Source: Nematopogon swammerdamellus
Lineage: Eukaryota > Arthropoda > Insecta > Lepidoptera > Adelidae
DNA length: 64,000 nt
Direction: 5' to 3'
NCBI GenBank assembly: GCA_946902875.1
Contig: OX336340.1
Span: forward strand, 3,431,739 to 3,495,738
The notes under the pieces: model-generated
What the model was told of the DNA's origin: nothing
The model's database searches: none
Seen by the model: the letters and a program-made list of their open reading frames with translations, nothing else
Position numbers and translations under genes: made by a program
Shown: piece after piece, positions 43,847 to 55,486 of the stretch
Layout of the letters: each line of letters starts with the position of its first letter
How positions within the stretch are numbered: position 1 is the stretch's first letter

Positions 43847-44284
43847 GCAGTGTTGCTTACTAAAGTTGTTCGCTATAAAAAAAAATTCTAAAAGATCGCC
43901 AAACAATTTGCAACAGAAAAATATTGGTCTTTCATTTCTCCACCTTATTTATAAAGGACTGCAGATAGTAGATATGTCCCGGAAAGGCTGAAATCAGATC
44001 TGGCAAGCCTAGGCGCCGCCGCACGACTCCTGACGACGAGCGACGCTCACTGTGACCGCAGCATAAGACTAATGCTCGTCGGTCACACGCAAAACGATCG
44101 TGCACCGCGGTGCAAGTGTATGTATTTAGACGTTGTAAGATCGAATTAGACATTAGATTGCTTGTATATTAATTTCGCGAATTAATTTGTATCTAAAACA
44201 CATTTTTATTCCGGCTGAATTGCCATTCCATTTTATCTAAACTAAACCAACAATTATAAACTGAAATGTATAAACATATAACAT

Positions 44285-44520
44285 CATTATCCTTCCTTAC
44301 CTATAATAAAATCCAACGTCTGCTTTCTGTCTGAGTGTCTTCTTCTGTCCGCTTATAACTCGAGAACCACTGAACCGATTTTAATAAAACAAAATTCTAC
44401 GGATGGCTTGATTCTTCCCATCAACTATAGGCTACTTACTATCACGCTAAATGGCTTATGAGGTTAGCAGTGAAGTGAAATATGAAAGCGGGCGGAGCCG
44501 CGGGCACAGCTTGTCAATAC
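44285..44520 (+). mobile_element. Helitron-like non-autonomous repeat
   Basis: Has 'ctataataaaatccaacgtc', 'cttataactcgagaaccact', 'gaaccgattttaataaaac' and the end 'ggcggagccgcgggcacagc', a layout typical of the common lepidopteran Helitron-like family. Confidence 0.6.
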
Positions 44521-44529
44521 TAATAATAA

Positions 44530-44870
44530 AATATGTAATTAATGGTCATGGAGTAAGTCACTTGGTTTTATGAGATATTGCATTTGTAGACTCTATGTAT
44601 GATATTAAACCTAAATTGACGATTTTTGAAAATATTTTCTGTATGTATGTATGTTCCTCCGATGTTAAACCGATCATCCGAATTCGATTAAACTTAGCAC
44701 AAGCACATTTAACTATACGAGATACAGGATAGGCTAAATAATATTTTGTTACGACTTCGCTAAGATGTGGCTCTCATACAAACCGAATTGCGGTAGCGGG
44801 CTTACTTACTTCCTTTTTTTTTAATACCTACTAATTTCACGCGAGCGAAGCCGCGGGAAATAACTATTAA
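44530..44870 (-). mobile_element. Helitron-like repeat, inverted partner of 4675-5070
   Basis: Contains complements of the 4675-5070 body and ends 'tcacgcgagcgaagccgcgg' at about 44838-44857. Confidence 0.55.
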
Positions 44871-45204
44871 AAAATAAATGTACAATCTTAACTGAAATGT
44901 ATAAACACATTCAGGTTACTACTTGTAGATTGTATGTAAGCCTAATCATGACAAGCCAAATCCTCCCGAGTTATTTCAAAGTTTGCGGGATAGAATGTTT
45001 GACATGGGGAGTCTCCAGTCAACTCTATTACACAAATTACCCTGCCCTTCTGTTGCACAGATTGGACAGTGGACGGACACCCGAGATTATGTATGCGAGA
45101 AACGTATATTGTACTAGCTTTATTGTGCAGCTCCGCTCGCGTTGTTGTCGGGCTTGGGCGAAGTTTCTGAAGTATGCTTAGATACTCGTATAGTATGTTA
45201 CAGT

Positions 45205-45420
45205 ACCGTGCGGGGTCGTCGGTACTTAAAAAGAATAGCCTCACCTCACTGCATCTCCCCCCGTGCATGTCGTAAAAGGAGACTAAGGGATAAGGACAAG
45301 ATGCTGTGCATAAGTTCGACAGGCTAGCCACCTCTCACCTTGGCATGGTTCTTCCACCAAGTCTTGTAGCAGGTGGGTCTTCTTGCCTTACTTGCTGCTT
45401 GATAGCTGCTTGATAATTTG
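45205..45420 (+). repeat. SINE S3, 3' truncated
   Basis: Head to 'ttacttgctgcttgatagct', then stops. Contains a 5-bp duplication (cctcacctcac) in the head. Confidence 0.75.
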
Positions 45421-46355
45421 CTTATTATAAGTTTAATTTATTTTCACCTATGTATATAAATTTTTTTTTTTGTTCTAATTATTGTTCATTTTTCTTTTGT
45501 TTTGTCACTGCTCTAACTAAATTAAGCAAGTAGTATACAAACGTTTAGGAACTATATCTGTGTTGTATGTTACTGGCAACACCAGAGACTATGAAGAAGA
45601 ATATAGACACTTGCTTTGGTACAAACAAACGGTTGTTTTATTAAACAGAACAATGTCGGTCAATTAGTCAATTATATGTTTTGTAATTTTTCTTTTAACA
45701 TGTTATGACATATTTCTGTTGTTTGTGCCAATAAATATATAAATCCGTTATTGCGGCTCGATCTCTTTGAACTTCCTCGTCACGCGTTCTCTAATAAAAT
45801 ATTATATCGATGGCTACCACTGACTCCAACTAAATGCCCCATTTCCTTTGGATTTTTCGGAAAAGCCGGCTCGCGGGCCTCCAGTCCGGCCCGCGAATCT
45901 GTTTAATCCGACCCGCGCAGACAGACCGACAAACTGAAAGACAGACAGAGTGACAAGACAGACGCAGCGTTTTATAATATGTCGTAGAGAAGAGATGTTA
46001 CATGAATAGGGAGGGAGTCAGCCAGGGACTACTTAACGGCGTACACATAATATATCACTGGCCGTCTGCCCGCTGGTAATAATTAAAGCAAAATTAAATT
46101 GGGTTTTCTGTACGAGCTCCCATTAGTCCGAACGCTAATGGAGATTAATCCTGTTTGCGTATTCCTAATTGTTTTTACGGCAGTAACACGCCGCGCGATA
46201 GGTGCAGAGTACCTATTGTGTTCTACCTAATGGCGTGTCGTCCAGTTGTTATAATGATGTTAGCATACTTGATTAGAATCCCAATTAGTTGCCAAAATCG
46301 TTTATCCCTCTTAGAAGAGCTTTGCAGCATTTAGTTCTTGAAATTGGCCTTTTTC
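45421..46355. other. Intron sequence, nothing recognised
   Basis: No exon. A 'gacagaccgacaaactgaaa' patch (45930-45965) resembles the run in 'gttccgta' elements but lacks their ends. Confidence 0.35.
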
Positions 46356-46620
46356 AGTCAGTCAGTCAGTCAGCGTGTAAGCGTCCACTGCTGGACATAC
46401 GCCTCTCCAATTTTCCTCCAGTCCTCCCGGCCTTCAGCGATACGGAACCACTGCTTTCCGCCGACGTACTTGATGTCGTCGTCCCACTTGGCGGGTGGTC
46501 TTCCCGCACTCCGTTTTCCTGTTCACGGCCGCCAGTGTAGGACACGGTTACTCCAACGGTCATCGTCTCTTCGGCTAACTTGCCCAGCCCACTGCCACTT
46601 GAGCTTTGGCTTTTTGAGTT
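46356..46620 (-). pseudogene. RTE-type LINE reverse transcriptase C-terminus
   Basis: Minus-strand translation gives GKRSAGRPPAKWDDDIKYVG, GKQWFRIAEGREDWRKIGE, then AYVQQ-like residues blurred by the CAGT microsatellite at 46356-46373. This is a characteristic RTE end. About 250 bp only. Confidence 0.7.
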
Positions 46621-47244
46621 ATTCAATAATAGTTCCTCAAAATCTGAGACACAAAACAGTAAAAGTCGCCATCATATGAGTTCGTAAATCTATAGAGCAA
46701 AAATCCTGCACAGCACCTCGAAAACTAAATCTCAAGAAACATAATTTCGCGTCGCCCTACTAGCGCGCAGCCTCCTCCAACCACCACCACTTCCCCGCGT
46801 TTGCACTCGTAATGCACCCCTCGTAGCCGCGTCGTCGCCGCGTGGCCAAAACGCGCTACTAGATAATCCGTAGATAGCTACTGGCATGGTACCTACCTGA
46901 CTGAGTGCAGTTTCGTGAGGGGAGATGAATTTGGTCCTGTCGCCTGCGCCTTTGTCTGTGGCTGTAGATTGTGCCGAAACAGCCACCCATACAAGTTTTC
47001 ATAACAAAAAATTGTTCTTCACCTTCTACGAATTTACAGTTCCAATCTAAACATGACTTCCTTTTCTTGAAATGAAACGACTCGCGCGAGCTTTGAATTA
47101 TAAATTAGAAATATCTTAAACATTTATCGACATTTCGATCCACCGACGCCTGGCGGCCGGCGAGCGGTGATCGAACCGGTAGTCGCCAGCCGTAGACGGA
47201 AAAAATAGCCAGCATGGCGATGCCGCCGTATTGATCTTAAAAGG

Positions 47245-48112
47245 ACGATATGACGTTGATGTTGATGATAACTATGTAAATTATGAAACTGTCATCGATG
47301 TTGACGCTGATGATGATGACTTGACCGAAGATAGTGGTAATGACAACGACCTTGACGTTGATGATGATGACTCTACCGTCGATAGTGATAATGACAACGG
47401 CGTTGACGTTGATGATAATAACTTTACCGACGATAGTGGTAATGACATCGACATGGACGTTGATGATGATGACTTAGCTTTGCTGACGATAGTGGTAATG
47501 ACAACGACGACGTTGATGTTGATGATAAAGACTTTGCCGACGATATTGATAATAACACCGACGTCGACGTTGATTATGATGACTTTACCGACGATTTTTG
47601 GACTTTACCGGCGGTAGTAGTAATGACACCGATGTTGACGTAGATGATGATGACTTTACCGACGATAGTGGTAATGACACCGATGTTGACGTTGATGGTG
47701 ATGACTTTACCAACGGTAGTAGTAATGACACCGATGTTGGCGTTGATGATAATAACTTTACCGACGATAGTGGTAATGACATCGACATGGACGTTGATGA
47801 TGATGACTTAGCTTTGCTGACGATAGTGGTAATAACAACGACGATGTTGATGTTGATGATAAAGACTTTACCGACGATATTGATAATAACACCGACGTCG
47901 ACGTTGATTATGATGACTTTACCGACGATTTTTGGACTTTACCGGCGGTAGTAGTAATGACGTAGATGATGATGACTTTACCGACGATAGTGGTAATGAC
48001 ACCGATGTTTACGTTGATGGTGATGACTTTACCAACGGTATTAGTAATGACACCGATGTTCACGTTTATCACACTGATATTAACGATGATGGTGATGTTG
48101 AAGATGATGGAT
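47245..48112 (+). repeat. 51-bp minisatellite encoding Asp-rich frames, ending at exon 6
   Basis: Unit gacgttgatgatgatgactt, taccgacgatagtggtaatg, acaccgatgtt, about 17 copies with decay. Because 51 is a multiple of 3, several frames stay open; one reads VDVDDDDFTDDSGND. A 334-bp higher-order block is duplicated (47598 and 47932 begin the same segment). It stops about 18 nt before the exon 6 acceptor. Probably intronic. Confidence 0.85.
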
Positions 48113-48130
48113 CTTTTGTTTTGCACGCAG

Positions 48131-48302
48131 GTGAAGTGTTTCTGCCTGGCGCGCGACTCGTCTCGCGCGGCAGTCGGCTGCGCGGACCAGCGCGCCTACA
48201 TCTACAGCCTGCACAGTGGTCAACTCCTGCGCACGCTGCCCACCGCACACGATCTCACCGCGCTCGCGGTCACCGATCACGATCATTTCTTGCTCGCTGC
48301 CG
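48131..48302 (+). CDS. NWD2: Exon 6: two WD40 half-blades
   Basis: The acceptor is gttttgcacgcag/GTG and the donor GCTGCCG/gtatgc. It has 172 nt, entering on a codon boundary and leaving one base. It reads VKCFCLARDSSRAAVGCAD, QRAYIYSLHSGQLLRTLPT, then AHDLTALAVTDHDHFLLAA. CADQRAYIYSL is a WD strand with Tyr-Ser in place of Trp-Asp. The next blade continues across the intron into exon 7. The exon is GC-rich and directly follows the Asp-rich minisatellite; its own frame is also open back into the minisatellite but there reads unconserved Thr/Met/Val repeats. Confidence 0.85.
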
Positions 48303-49003
48303 GTATGCTCGCTATTAACAATCCTCTATCTTCTTTCTCTTTCCTTACTTCTACTGACCTAACGTAAGCGTAGTGCAGTCTTAACAGTGTACTAATATTA
48401 CCTAACAATGCAACCCAGAAGCCTAACAAACATAGGCGGCCTACTCACGTCCCTGAAAACAGAGGCCATTATATTTTACGGAAAATCAAACAGACATACA
48501 TGCGCATAAAACTAACTGACAATAGAACATACTAACAAAAATCTGTATAAACCCAGCAGCTCCTTCCACAAACAAAACACTTAACAAGGTAATCGGCCTC
48601 GCCCTTATTGGCTTGCTTTCTTTGAAGAATTATGTCGTTTGCGTGAACGTAGCTCAGCCATCGGCCTCGCCCTTAGTGACTAAATATCTTCAAGAATTAT
48701 GTCGTTTACTTGAGCGCAGCTCGGCACTCATTCTTATTTACTCCCTCCCTTAGTTACTTCCTATCTTCAAGAAAGCATATCGATTACCTGAACGCAACTC
48801 GGCCTTCGGTCTCGCTCTTTGTGACTTACTTTCTTATTTTTAAATTTGAATTTCACGCAAGCGAAGCCACGAGCAAGAGCTAGTATTATTTATAAGTTAT
48901 ATTATTTGCATTTTATATATTTATGAGTGGAAGGGAATATCAGAAGAAGCGATATCTGACTCAGCCATCTATACCGGATTACATAAGAAAAACGTGATTT
49001 ATT
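48303..49003. other. Intron with short Helitron-like end and a threefold motif
   Basis: 48590-48830 holds three imperfect repeats of 'atcggcctcgcccttattgg ... aagaattatgtcgttt' with a period of about 65. 48845-48884 is the 'tcacgcaagcgaagccacga' end of a Helitron-like element. Confidence 0.5.
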
Positions 49004-49378
49004 GAGCGGCGGGTGGCCGTGTGGTTTGAGCATCGGTTTCTCATGCGAGAAGTCCGAGGTTCGAATCGGCGTGTACCAATGAGTTTTTTTCTGGCGAAAA
49101 AATGTACGTGCATGCTACTTCGCCGTTCGGAACTTTTGTAAAATTGTAGGTTGCCCATTACTAGGTGGTAGGTTCAAATTGTAGCCAACTGGGTTGGGTT
49201 GGTACCACCGTACTGGATGTCAGATGGCCGCATAACAGCCTCGGTTGTGTTGCCTCTAGTCCTGTATAGCCAGCAATCCAGGGAAGTCTCCGGTATGACA
49301 CCAACCTTCTCGGAGGTGATATTGGCTGGTCGGAGCATGTGCTTTGGTCCTTCCGCTTCAGCCACGGATTACATAAAA
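49004..49378 (+). repeat. SINE family S4
   Basis: tRNA-like head ('ggcgggtggccgtgtggttt'), worn spacer and module, and an intact body to 'ggattacataaaaacaaa'. Confidence 0.75.
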
Positions 49379-49610
49379 ACAAATTTTAGGTGCTCCCCGC
49401 CCATAGACTTATATATAATATTATTTCTCAATGTCCCCGCCGCCACTGCCCCTGATTTCGCCTCTTATTTAGGGGAGTGAGGAGGCCGCCTCACTTATCC
49501 TAATATAACCGTTGGATTGGGGTTGTAGTGTTGGAGCTATAGCTATATCTATCCATTTACGAACTGGGCAGAGAGAGTAAATAAATAAACAAAACTAATT
49601 TGCATTTCAG

Positions 49611-49729
49611 GAGGCAACAGGGTGACGATTTACTCATTCCACACAGAGGACCACCTCACTAACTTTAGACCAACGAAGCAGAAAAAACGGAGACAAACCA
49701 AGTCGACAACATCGCTCAGCTTATTGCAG
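49611..49729 (+). CDS. NWD2: Exon 7: end of a WD blade and a basic linker
   Basis: The acceptor is tttgcatttcag/GA and the donor TTGCAG/gtttga. It has 119 nt; the first two bases complete a Gly, and it ends on a codon boundary. It reads GNRVTIYSFHTEDHLTNF, finishing the blade from exon 6 (VTIYSF in place of the W-D strand). RPTKQKKRRQTKS follows, a lysine/arginine cluster like a nuclear-localisation or acidic-lipid-binding patch, then TTSLSLLQ. This linker separates two groups of WD blades, as expected between two propellers. Confidence 0.8.
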
Positions 49730-51068
49730 GTTTGAATAATTAATGCAATTTAAGCTAATACTGATTTAAAAATTGTGTATTCTCTCTACGTACTAATATT
49801 TATTCATGACATTTAAACAAATTACAATTAACAAAGTTTTACAATTTAACACCGGCAAGGTGCTTATGTGGCGTCTTCGGAGGTTTCCCGTAAAAGTTTA
49901 GATGTGTGTATTTATTCATTTATTTATTTATATTAATATAATTTTATTTTTAATATTTCTTGGTAGGGCTTGTTGTTTTAAATTTCAATTGTAGTTTTAA
50001 GTAATTTTAATTTGATAGGTAGTTTTTTTAGTTTCAAATTTATTTTGTAATTTCGTTATTGTCTAATTAAATGGTTTACCATATAATATAACTCAAAATT
50101 AACCATAAAATATAGTAGATAATTTTTTTTTATGAATTTTTAAATGCGTGTTTTCGGGTGCGGCACTTTTCGGAAATGTTTTTTGAGTGCATTAACAAAT
50201 ACTTAAAAACCCTGTAAAGGTACACGAAAAAATTATCAATATAAATGCTAAGAGATAAAATAATAAGCGAAATAAAAATATGATTTTAATTTGGAAAATG
50301 TAGACTTTTATTTTAAACATTAAACATTAAGCAGGTTACAGGCTCTATAGGCTTGTTTACGGGTCCTACAGCGTGTGAATTACTTGAACTTCTAACCATA
50401 ATTTTACTGAATTTTATACACTTGTATATAAATACATCCTTTTGTTCTCTGTCATAGTAGATTTAGGCAATATTTCTTTGATAATATATGTTCAAATTGG
50501 GCATGCGAAACGACTTTCTCGTTATCTTAGAACAGATTTTTGCTAAACAGTTTCAGTTTCCATAAAAAAAAACTTACAAGTACGCTTTTTGGAGAAAGCG
50601 AGAAAGAAATACATTTTTCTTATTTATTTTACAAATTATGAATTATGTGAATATTGAAACCGTAAATAAAATGGAATATAATTTAATTTAATTTTTCATT
50701 CCCAGGCTCACTTTACACGGAATGGCCAACAATGAACCACTTTAGAGCTAATAAGTCATAATTAGACTCACGAACACGAGATAAAATTTATTTCAACAGT
50801 AGATTATAGATGGTTTAGTGATTTAGTGAATTAAATTGTTCAAATTTTGATTTAAATTGATCACGAATTTTACAACGCACGAATAGGTGAGCTTAATTCC
50901 ACAAGGCATTATATTCTAGCAAACCTTGGTATGTGGGAGTTGTAGGTATTTAGACACAATGATATAGGAAACGTTTTAGATCTCTGTCCTATAAATATTT
51001 ACTAAGAATAAAGTCTAATTAGCAATCGATAACAAACACTCGTTTCAGTTATATGTTTTTACATATAT
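49730..51068. other. Intron 7, AT-rich, nothing recognised
   Basis: About 1.3 kb without a recognisable repeat apart from a SINE-tail-like 'cagtttccataaaaaaaaac' scrap at about 50553-50573. No coding segment. Confidence 0.45.
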
Positions 51069-51392
51069 AAATTACCACACACGCTGTATCCCGACAATCA
51101 GGGTAAGCACAGTAATCGGTGTTGTGCTGCAAGAACGCTGGAAAATTGCAACACAACGTCGACCACCACGTTTAGCAAAGTATTCGGACAAGATAACTAT
51201 CAAGCAGCAAGTAAGGCACAAAGACCTACCTGCTGCACGACTCGGTGGAAGGACCGTGCCAAGATGAGAGGTGGCAAGCCTGTCGCCCTTTAGCACGGCA
51301 TCTCGTCCTTATCCCTTAGTCGCCTTTTACGACATGCGCGGGAAGAGACGCAGTGGGGCTATTATTTTTAAGTACCGGCCTCACACAGTTAT
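51069..51392 (-). repeat. SINE family S3, nearly full length
   Basis: The complement of S3 from 'acgctgtatcccgacaatca' to 'ggctattatttttaagtacc' and the head end. Confidence 0.8.
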
Positions 51393-51495
51393 ATGATTTT
51401 CTCTTACTTTTTTCGTGTTTCACACTTTAAGGTTTCACGAGACCCTTTTCAACACTTTGGCACTGTATAAAACAGTGTAAATGATTTGCTTTCAG

Positions 51496-51756
51496 GCTGA
51501 ACAGAGCGAACTGATCCCCATAAGCTGCCTGGAGGTGTCGCGCGACAGTCAGCTGGCGGCGTCCGGCTGCGCGCGGGGTCTAGTCCGCGTGTGGCAACTC
51601 TCAACACACCGCATGCAGGCCACGCTCAGTGGCCACATCGGCCACATCACCTGCGTTACCTTCTCTCCTAACAACCTGCTTGTACTAAGCGGCTCGGAAG
51701 ACCGAACGATTGTCGTGTGGCAGCTTGCGGACAATTCACCGACGCTGACGTACAAG
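51496..51756 (+). CDS. NWD2: Exon 8: two WD40 blades
   Basis: The acceptor is atttgctttcag/GCT and the donor TACAAG/gttcgt. It has 261 nt, phase 0 at both ends, 87 codons. Blade one: LIPISCLEVSRDSQLAAS, GCARGLVRVWQLSTH. Blade two: GHIGHITCVTFSPNNLLVLS, GSEDRTIVVWQLAD. Both have the D/x-W strand; GH, S-P-N/D and SED turns are textbook WD40. This is the largest exon found and the strongest evidence for the WD family. Confidence 0.92.
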
Positions 51757-51990
51757 GTTCGTGGTGTTACAGTGGTGCCGTGATCAGGATTAGAACTTTT
51801 TCACTGATTTTTGTTTTGTTTGTCTTTCCAGCTGCGGCATTCAATGGTGTTTTTACGATAATTTTAGTAATTTTGATAGTGAAATTTTCAATTAATATCA
51901 ACCTCTCACAAATGCACGATGATCATGACTTCACTTCATATTCACACTTCACATGTATTTTTTTTTAATTTGGTGTTAACGTCATTTTAA

Positions 51991-52663
51991 CCCTTCGAAT
52001 GTCGGACCCCGCGCGCGCGCACACCCCCGCGCGTGTCGGCCGTTTTTTGTTTTTCTGGGTAGTTTGGAAGAGGTTAGGAATTTCTCGTTTTTCCAGAGAA
52101 ACCACTAAAGACCTATTTATAGTGTTATACATCACCAGAATCTGCACGAAATTATCTATCTAATTGGTATAGACAACAATATGGTTTCTACCTTATATCT
52201 AGAAGATATGGTGTGGTGAACTGGTGAACACGAACGAAAAATTTTTTTTTTAGGTTATGTCGATTTACACAAACACTGCACATATAAAACTGCTAGGAAC
52301 ACAATTATCAGTTCAATACACTCTCCCTGCACTCATTTTCACTCACAAACTTATACATAACACATTTCGGAAAGCAACGAAAAATGTAAACAATCGCGAG
52401 CTCTCATCTCTCTCGCGCCGGCGACAACTAGCGAGCTCAGTACGAAAAATTGTTTTATCGAGACACCTTGTGTAGAGGGCCAAAATCAATTCTAAAACTC
52501 GTCAAATTAATTTGAACCTAAATTCATACAAAACAGCATCCATGCTACGTTGCATTAGCTGCCTGAAGTTGGCGACTATGCGCGGCACACGGCTGTGTGC
52601 CGGAGGCATACTAGAGGAATAATATAGCCGGCACACGGCTGTGCGCCGGACGCACGCGAAGGG
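51991..52663. mobile_element. piggyBac-type MITE with TTAA target
   Basis: Ends CCCTTCG and CGAAGGG are inverted and each is directly flanked by TTAA (51987-51990 and 52664-52667), the diagnostic target of piggyBac transposons. Length 673 bp. Near the ends are GC-rich dyads (gccggcacacggctgtgcgc). No transposase; a 72-codon frame at 52257-52475 has no recognisable feature. Confidence 0.8.
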
Positions 52664-53367
52664 TTAAAAATACAAGTATGTTAATTGGGGAAAATGTGTT
52701 CTTTTGATCCTCCTATCACAAGTACTTCCAAATGCTACAATACTAGATTATTAACTGGAGCATAACCGTGCTTTAGTAACCATCAACGTTTTTTTTAACA
52801 CATTAACGATAAGTTTATCTCTAAAACGTTAAATTCCCGAGATGTTCATTTATTAAAATGTAGTCACTCTTTCGCCTAATGTAAAAAGAGGTATTTTACC
52901 GCGGGGTGGCGCCGCGCGACGCCTGCCGAGACGGTAACGCACGGTCGGTGAGGGAAAACCAGTGGACCGCGTCGCACGTGGCTTAGACGTTGTGGGATCG
53001 CATTAGAAATTATGATTGCTTGTACATTAAATTCATCAATTACAGTTTGTAAGTGTAACTGTATTTTTCAACCGACTTCCAAAAAGGAGGAGGTTCTCAA
53101 TTCTTCTGTATGTTTTTTTTGTGTGTATGTTACTCGATTTCTCCGCCAATTCTCAGCAGATTTTAATGATTTTTTTTTTTCATGAGTAGGGTATATCTCA
53201 GGGGTGCTCCTACCTATCATAAATTTTCCACACTGAATTTAGAAAATTGTGATTCACTTTTTTTGTTCCTATTGATGCCGTGAATCTGGGCCCAAAGTTA
53301 AAGTAATGACTTCTGCAACGCCCTGCATATGTGACATTACACTCGGTTTCAATGGCTTCTCTTCCAG
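52664..53367. other. Intron with dispersed-repeat ends
   Basis: 52900-53010 shares 'cgcggggtggcgccg' and 'tagacgttgt'-'gatcg' blocks with 43230-43250 and 44125-44160. 53070-53100 has 'caaccgacttccaaaaagga', a common lepidopteran repeat end. No exon. Confidence 0.45.
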
Positions 53368-53541
53368 GGTCACACAGCAGCAATTCAAGCTCTCGCAATG
53401 ATGGCGGACAGCCGCAGGGCTGTGTCCGGGGACCGAGCGCGTTCAGTGCACGTGTGGCTCGTGGACAGCGGCATCGTGCTGCATTCTGCTCCCAACACTC
53501 CCAGCGCGAGTGTTGCGCTCACGCTCAACATGAAGTTTGCC
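53368..53541 (+). CDS. NWD2: Exon 9: WD40 blade and start of the next
   Basis: The acceptor is ggcttctcttccag/GGT and the donor TTTGCC/gtaagt. It has 174 nt, phase 0 at both ends. It reads GHTAAIQALAMMADSRRAV, SGDRARSVHVWLVDSG, IVLHSAPNTPSASVALT, LNMKFA. GH at the start and VHVWLVD mark a clear blade; LNMKFA joins exon 10's VFADGDNTAKIWSV as the first strands of the next blade. Confidence 0.9.
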
Positions 53542-53698
53542 GTAAGTCGTATTGTTTTCAAACACAGTTTCTTGTATTGAAGACGCACCGGTTTAATTTA
53601 CACAAGCACTCACCTTCGGCGGAAACGACAAATACTTATTGAAGGAGAAGAGGTAAAGAACATAATGGGTGTGAAAAAGGCGGCAGAGATTTGTCAGG

Positions 53699-54505
53699 TC
53701 AGGACTGTATGAGGCCGGTACTTAAAAGGAATATCCCCACTGCGTCTCTCCCCGTGCATGTCGTAAAAGATTCTATCCAACGACTAGCCATTCGCCTCAT
53801 TGGCGACTCTGTACTAACAAAGGACCTTCAACCTCTAAAGCACAGACGTATCTTTGGTTCATTGAGCCTCTGTTTTATCGGTACTACTATGGCCGCTGCT
53901 CTGACGAAATTGCTTCCCTTATCCCTCCTCCTCCTGTTCGCGTTCGCCAAACCCGCCATACTCTCGCGGAACACCCCTTTGTAGTGGACACGAACGGAGT
54001 ACTTCGAACGGCACGATTCTCTAAATCGTTCTTGTGCCGCACTGCAAAGGTGTGGAACGGGCTTCCGGGGAATATCTTTCCCCACTCCTACAATCCACGG
54101 ATCTTCAAATCGCGGGTAAATAGCCTTTCCCCAGCGACATTAGTCCACCTCCAAGCCGGACTGGCACCTCCTCAGGGGTGATATTGGCTGCGCCTGAGGC
54201 TTCGACCTCGGACACAGCCAGCTAGTTCGGAAACAATAAAAAAAAAGGCGACTGGGGGATAAGGACGAGATGCCGTGCTAAAGGGCGACAGTGCTTGCCA
54301 CCTCTCACCTTGGCACGGTCTTTAGACGTAGTCGGGCACGGGTAGGTCTTTGTGCCTTACTTGCTGCTTGATAATTATCTTGTCCGAATAATTTGCTAAA
54401 CGTGGTGGTCGATGTTGTGTTGCAATTTTCCAGAGTTCTTGCAGCACAACACCGATTACTCTGCTTACCCTGATTATCAGGACACAGCGTGTGTGGATTT
54501 ATGTA
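53699..54505 (+). repeat. SINE S3 split by a LINE fragment
   Basis: The S3 head, 53699-53768, ends 'ccgtgcatgtcgtaaaa'. The LINE occupies 53769-54246, and S3 resumes at 54247 with 'ggcgactgggggataaggac', ending near 54505 ('gcgtgtgtggat'). The break falls inside a block that is continuous in every other S3 copy. Confidence 0.85.
53769..54246 (+). pseudogene. LINE reverse transcriptase tail nested in a SINE
   Basis: Reads SIQRLAIRLIGDS at the start and, after frame changes, RTARFSKSFLCRTAKVWNGL and NPRIFKSRVNSL. This is the C-terminus of the same LINE class as 24010-24657 and 56347-57260. It ends 'cggaaacaataaaaaaaaa'. 5' truncated on insertion. Confidence 0.8.
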
Positions 54506-54525
54506 GATTTTGTCAGGATCGTGGC

Positions 54526-54745
54526 ATTTTTTTATACATATAGCGCGACATGTAGCATCGTTTCACCTACAAGTAGGTGTCTAACGATGCCCATGGGCAT
54601 TCTGTGATGCACGGGGATTGCGAAAGCCATGTCGGCCGGACAGGAGCCTTTTCACGCCCCTTTAGAAAAACCCCAGGCTGTACTTGGGAGGAAATAGATG
54701 GGCAGGGAGTGCGTTCTACATTTTCCCGGTTCCTGGAGATCTGTT
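54526..54745 (-). repeat. LINE 3' end fragment
   Basis: Blocks 'tcgtttcacctacaagtagg', 'gcgaaagccatgtcggccgg' and 'gaggaaatagatgggcaggg' match 3836-4040 closely. Confidence 0.65.
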
Positions 54746-54902
54746 GGTTATCTCACCCCATTGCTAACCCCAGGGTTAGCTTAACCCATTGGTAAACAGG
54801 TGTGTCGTTATAAAATGTAAGCACAGTAAACTATCTACAGACAACCCAAAATATGGCAGCAATGGTTACTCCTGCGGGAGTATTCTTATTAGCAACATTC
54901 AC

Positions 54903-55330
54903 AAGCGGCGGGTGGCCGAGCGGTTTAGGCATCGGCTTCTCATGCGAGAGGTCTGTGGTTCGAATCCGGTCGGCGTGTGCCAATGAGTTTTTTCTGGCGA
55001 AAAAAATTACGTGCATACCTACACCTGCTGCTTCACCGTTCGGAACCGGTGTAAAACTGTAGGTCCCTTCCCTTGCCCCTTACATATAGGTAAAATGGGC
55101 CCCTTATATATAGGTGGTAGGCTCTAATTGTAGCCGACTGAGTTGGTACCACCCTACTGGATGTAAGATGGACGCATAGCAGCCTCGGTTGTGTTCTCCT
55201 CTAGTCCAGGATAGCCAGCAATCCAGGGAAGTCTCCGGTATGGCACCTACCTTCTCGGAGGTGATATTGGTTGGTCGGAGCATGCGCTTTGGCCCCTCCG
55301 ACTCAGCCACCCATACAGGATTACATTTTA
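54903..55330 (+). repeat. SINE family S4, full-length reference copy
   Basis: tRNA-like head at 54905-54975 with A box (ggtggccgagcggtttaggc) and B box (ggttcgaatcc, 54958-54968), the ctgacgaaaa-type spacer, the central module with a small duplication (55080-55110), then the body and 'acaggattacattttaaaaa'. Confidence 0.8.
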
Positions 55331-55486
55331 AAAAAATCTTCTAGCAATTTCTCATGATCTGTCTCAATCGCTCCAACTGGCCTTCTCAAGCGTGAGACAG
55401 AGCTGCGGCCACCACTACTACTATTTTTTAGATAATCGCTAACACTAGTCACCTCCTTCTATCCTACCGTTTGTCGCGTCAGCCTC

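Noticed and set aside
47231..47617. Asp-rich secreted or calcium-binding protein
   Set aside because: Derived from a 51-bp minisatellite; frames shift between blocks and no signal peptide or promoter is visible.
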